From Aureispira sp964445645 (GTDB lineage Bacteria; Bacteroidota; Bacteroidia; Chitinophagales; Saprospiraceae), in assembly GCA_964445645.1 (NCBI GenBank), contig CAYULH010000001.1, positions 92,268-156,267 on the forward strand: a stretch of 64,000 nucleotides of DNA, in the 5' to 3' direction. Position 1 is the first letter of the stretch; every line of letters starts with the position of its first letter. Shown here one piece after another: positions 62,508 through 64,000 of the stretch. The translations under genes were made by a program, and so were the position numbers. Under the pieces are notes generated by a model that saw only the letters and a list, made by a program, of their open reading frames with translations, ran no database searches and had not been told where the DNA came from.

Positions 62508-64000
62508 CTACTTTGGGGGGGCAAGTTGCCTCTTTTTTATAAATAAAAACAACACGCTTAATAAAGCTAGTCCTGCACCTACCCACCCCCATTGCCAAAG
62601 AGGGTTCGTCCCTTGCAAATTAACGGGTCGATTATCACCCAAAATAATAAAAGGCGACCAAAAGGCAGGGTGGGTCATATCCTCGTCCATTTGCTGAATA
62701 AATTTCAGCTTGGCTTTAGCAAAGGCTTCATCCTTGTTCATTCCATTGGCCAAATGCCGATAGAACAACTGCATAATTGTGGTCGTTGAAACATCATCTA
62801 CCTCCCAAAGCGAAACCACTAGGGCCGGGGTTCCCGCATACATAAAGGAACGGGCCAAGGATAGCACGCCCTCTCCTTGCTCAAATTTGCCATAACCTGT
62901 TTTGCAAGCAGATAACACCACCAAATCATTATGGAGTTGTAAGTTGGAGATTTCATGTGCTTCCAGAAAATTGTTTTCTGTATTACTATCATCTTCTGTA
63001 AATGCCAAGCAAGAAAGGAGTGGGTAATGGTTGTTGACAACACCATGTAGAGCCAAGTGCAAAATTGTATAATTGGCTGCTTTTTCTTTGAATAGGGTTT
63101 CTGTTGCCTCTTTTCCAACGAAAAAATCACTGTTACTAAATTGTGCCTGCAAGGCTTTAATCTCTTTGTAGGCTCCCGGTAATGCCTTAAGTTCTTTACG
63201 CATTTCAATATTGGAGGGAGAACGATAAGATGAACTGGAATCCTTGGGATTGTAACTAGCTGCAAAACCTAAAATTTTGCCATTATTGGCAAGATTCTTA
63301 TAACGCTTATTTTCCAACAATAAAGAGGCCGAGTAAGAATAACGAATGGTGTAGTCCTTGAGCAGATAATCCAAATTTTTGTAACCCAACTGCTCTTTGG
63401 GCAGGCTAGATAATAAAGGTTCAAAAGGTATATGGCCCAAATCATTATCAGGAATAACAATAAGCTCCTTGATACTAACCAACTGTTCTTTGATAGGAGC
63501 AATTAGGGTTTGGTACAGTTCAAAGGCAGTTTGTGTGTACAAGGTATAAGCCTTGTGTTTATTATTAGTGATAAATTCGTAATTGCTCAGACTTTTTCTA
63601 AAATGTTTGATTGCTTTTATTAAAGCCTCTTTTTGAATGGGTAATTTTTGGAGGTGAGCAGTAGTGGGCGTAATTACAATTACATACACAGCCGAATCAT
63701 ACACACAATATTCCAAGAGTGCCGATTGGGGCTGGAGCAACTCCTGTTGAATAATGGCTGTAGTAAGAATTTTTTGTTCATTCTTCAAGGCATTGTACTT
63801 GGGGTAGTTATTTTGTAGCAGTTGGCGCAGCTTATCCTCTTGCAGTTGCACCTCAATTAACGCTTGGTTGGCAGCTTTTAGCCCTTCTGCATCTTCATTG
63901 GTGGTGCTCTGAATGATTTTTTTCTTGGTCAAAGCCTTTTTTTTCTTGAGTGCTCGTTCACGCTGCTTGAGACTGTCTGGAATACCCCCAAAATTGATGG
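62508..64000 (-). CDS. CHAT-domain (caspase-like) protease, 5'-partial
   Basis: The frame is open to the window edge, so the start lies beyond 64000; about 496 C-terminal residues are visible. They open with a Lys-rich coiled-coil stretch (RALKKKKALTKKKIIQ) and then carry a CHAT domain: LHLALHG provides the catalytic His and LVVLSACKTG the Cys, followed by GEGVLSLARSFMYAGTPALVVSLWEVDD. The end has one transmembrane segment (VGAGLALLSVLFLFI) and KKRQLAPPK. Such proteins usually carry N-terminal TPRs, probably in the missing part. CHAT proteases cleave targets in caspase-like systems; here the target is unknown. A C7 tract precedes the stop codon. Confidence 0.88.
   Translation of the reverse strand, partial: INFGGIPDSLKQRERALKKKKALTKKKIIQSTTNEDAEGLKAANQALIEVQLQEDKLRQLLQNNYPKYNALKNEQKILTTAIIQQELLQPQSALLEYCVYDSAVYVIVITPTTAHLQKLPIQKEALIKAIKHFRKSLSNYEFITNNKHKAYTLYTQTAFELYQTLIAPIKEQLVSIKELIVIPDNDLGHIPFEPLLSSLPKEQLGYKNLDYLLKDYTIRYSYSASLLLENKRYKNLANNGKILGFAASYNPKDSSSSYRSPSNIEMRKELKALPGAYKEIKALQAQFSNSDFFVGKEATETLFKEKAANYTILHLALHGVVNNHYPLLSCLAFTEDDSNTENNFLEAHEISNLQLHNDLVVLSACKTGYGKFEQGEGVLSLARSFMYAGTPALVVSLWEVDDVSTTTIMQLFYRHLANGMNKDEAFAKAKLKFIQQMDEDMTHPAFWSPFIILGDNRPVNLQGTNPLWQWGWVGAGLALLSVLFLFIKKRQLAPPK

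Noticed and set aside
62508..64000. CHAT gene as part of a gRAMP/Craspase or other defence system
   Set aside because: No Cas, nuclease or sensor genes lie nearby; neighbours are a lipoprotein and a transglycosylase-like gene. The upstream context is outside the window.

Overview
The window looks like chromosomal DNA from a Bacteroidota species, most likely a marine filamentous relative of Saprospira or Aureispira (class Saprospiria). The genus is inference. Supporting signs are four predicted type IX secretion (T9SS) cargo proteins, a PorP/SprF homologue, the lineage-typical families DUF4270 and DUF4290, and promoters of the Bacteroidota form TTG-N20-TAnnTTTG ahead of glmS and sucC. I saw no rRNA, tRNA, CRISPR array, prophage or complete insertion sequence.

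Layout. 1-16 kb: a giant repeat adhesin (its 5' end is outside the window), then sprF-like and OmpA/PD40 genes, forming a secretion and surface-anchoring operon. 16-25 kb (minus strand): polyprenyl synthase, inositol monophosphatase, pyrophosphatase, a large SNF2 ATPase and panC. 24.8-31.3 kb (plus strand): a truncated glycogen-synthase-like protein, DUF4270 lipoprotein, glmS, DUF4290 and pabB. 31-35.5 kb: an SH3 lipoprotein, an unrecognised gene and purA. 36-43 kb: two large T9SS cargo proteins, one G8/beta-helix protein resembling animal CEMIP/TMEM2 and one purple-acid-phosphatase-like protein. 43-48 kb: a membrane protein, a STAS protein, a Fur-family regulator and RelA/SpoT. 49-53.4 kb: UbiA prenyltransferase, a sulfatase and sucC. 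53.5-58.7 kb: two related TPR-like cassettes flanking an M43 metalloprotease. 59-64 kb: an arsR-DUF6428 pair, a lipoprotein with a C9 tract, a lytic-transglycosylase-like protein and a CHAT protease-like gene cut by the window edge.

How it fits together. Most genes are housekeeping (cell-wall amino sugar, purine, folate, pantothenate, isoprenoid, TCA, stringent response) interleaved with lineage-specific secreted proteins. The adhesin and its two partner genes probably work as one cell-surface unit. The G8, phosphatase, sulfatase and metalloprotease products suggest extracellular breakdown of glycans, phosphate esters and protein.

The least expected non-coding signals are small dispersed palindromic elements. 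One is a MITE-like pair at 35713-35929 and 49854-49931: both ends match between copies, and the short copy looks like an internal deletion of the long one. A second is a 99-bp inverted-repeat element at the arsR stop codon, with relatives of its parts near 17.5 kb. A third is a GGGCGTAT/ATACGCCC palindrome present twice. Many rho-independent terminators are clear, and their G-U wobble positions show which strand they serve.
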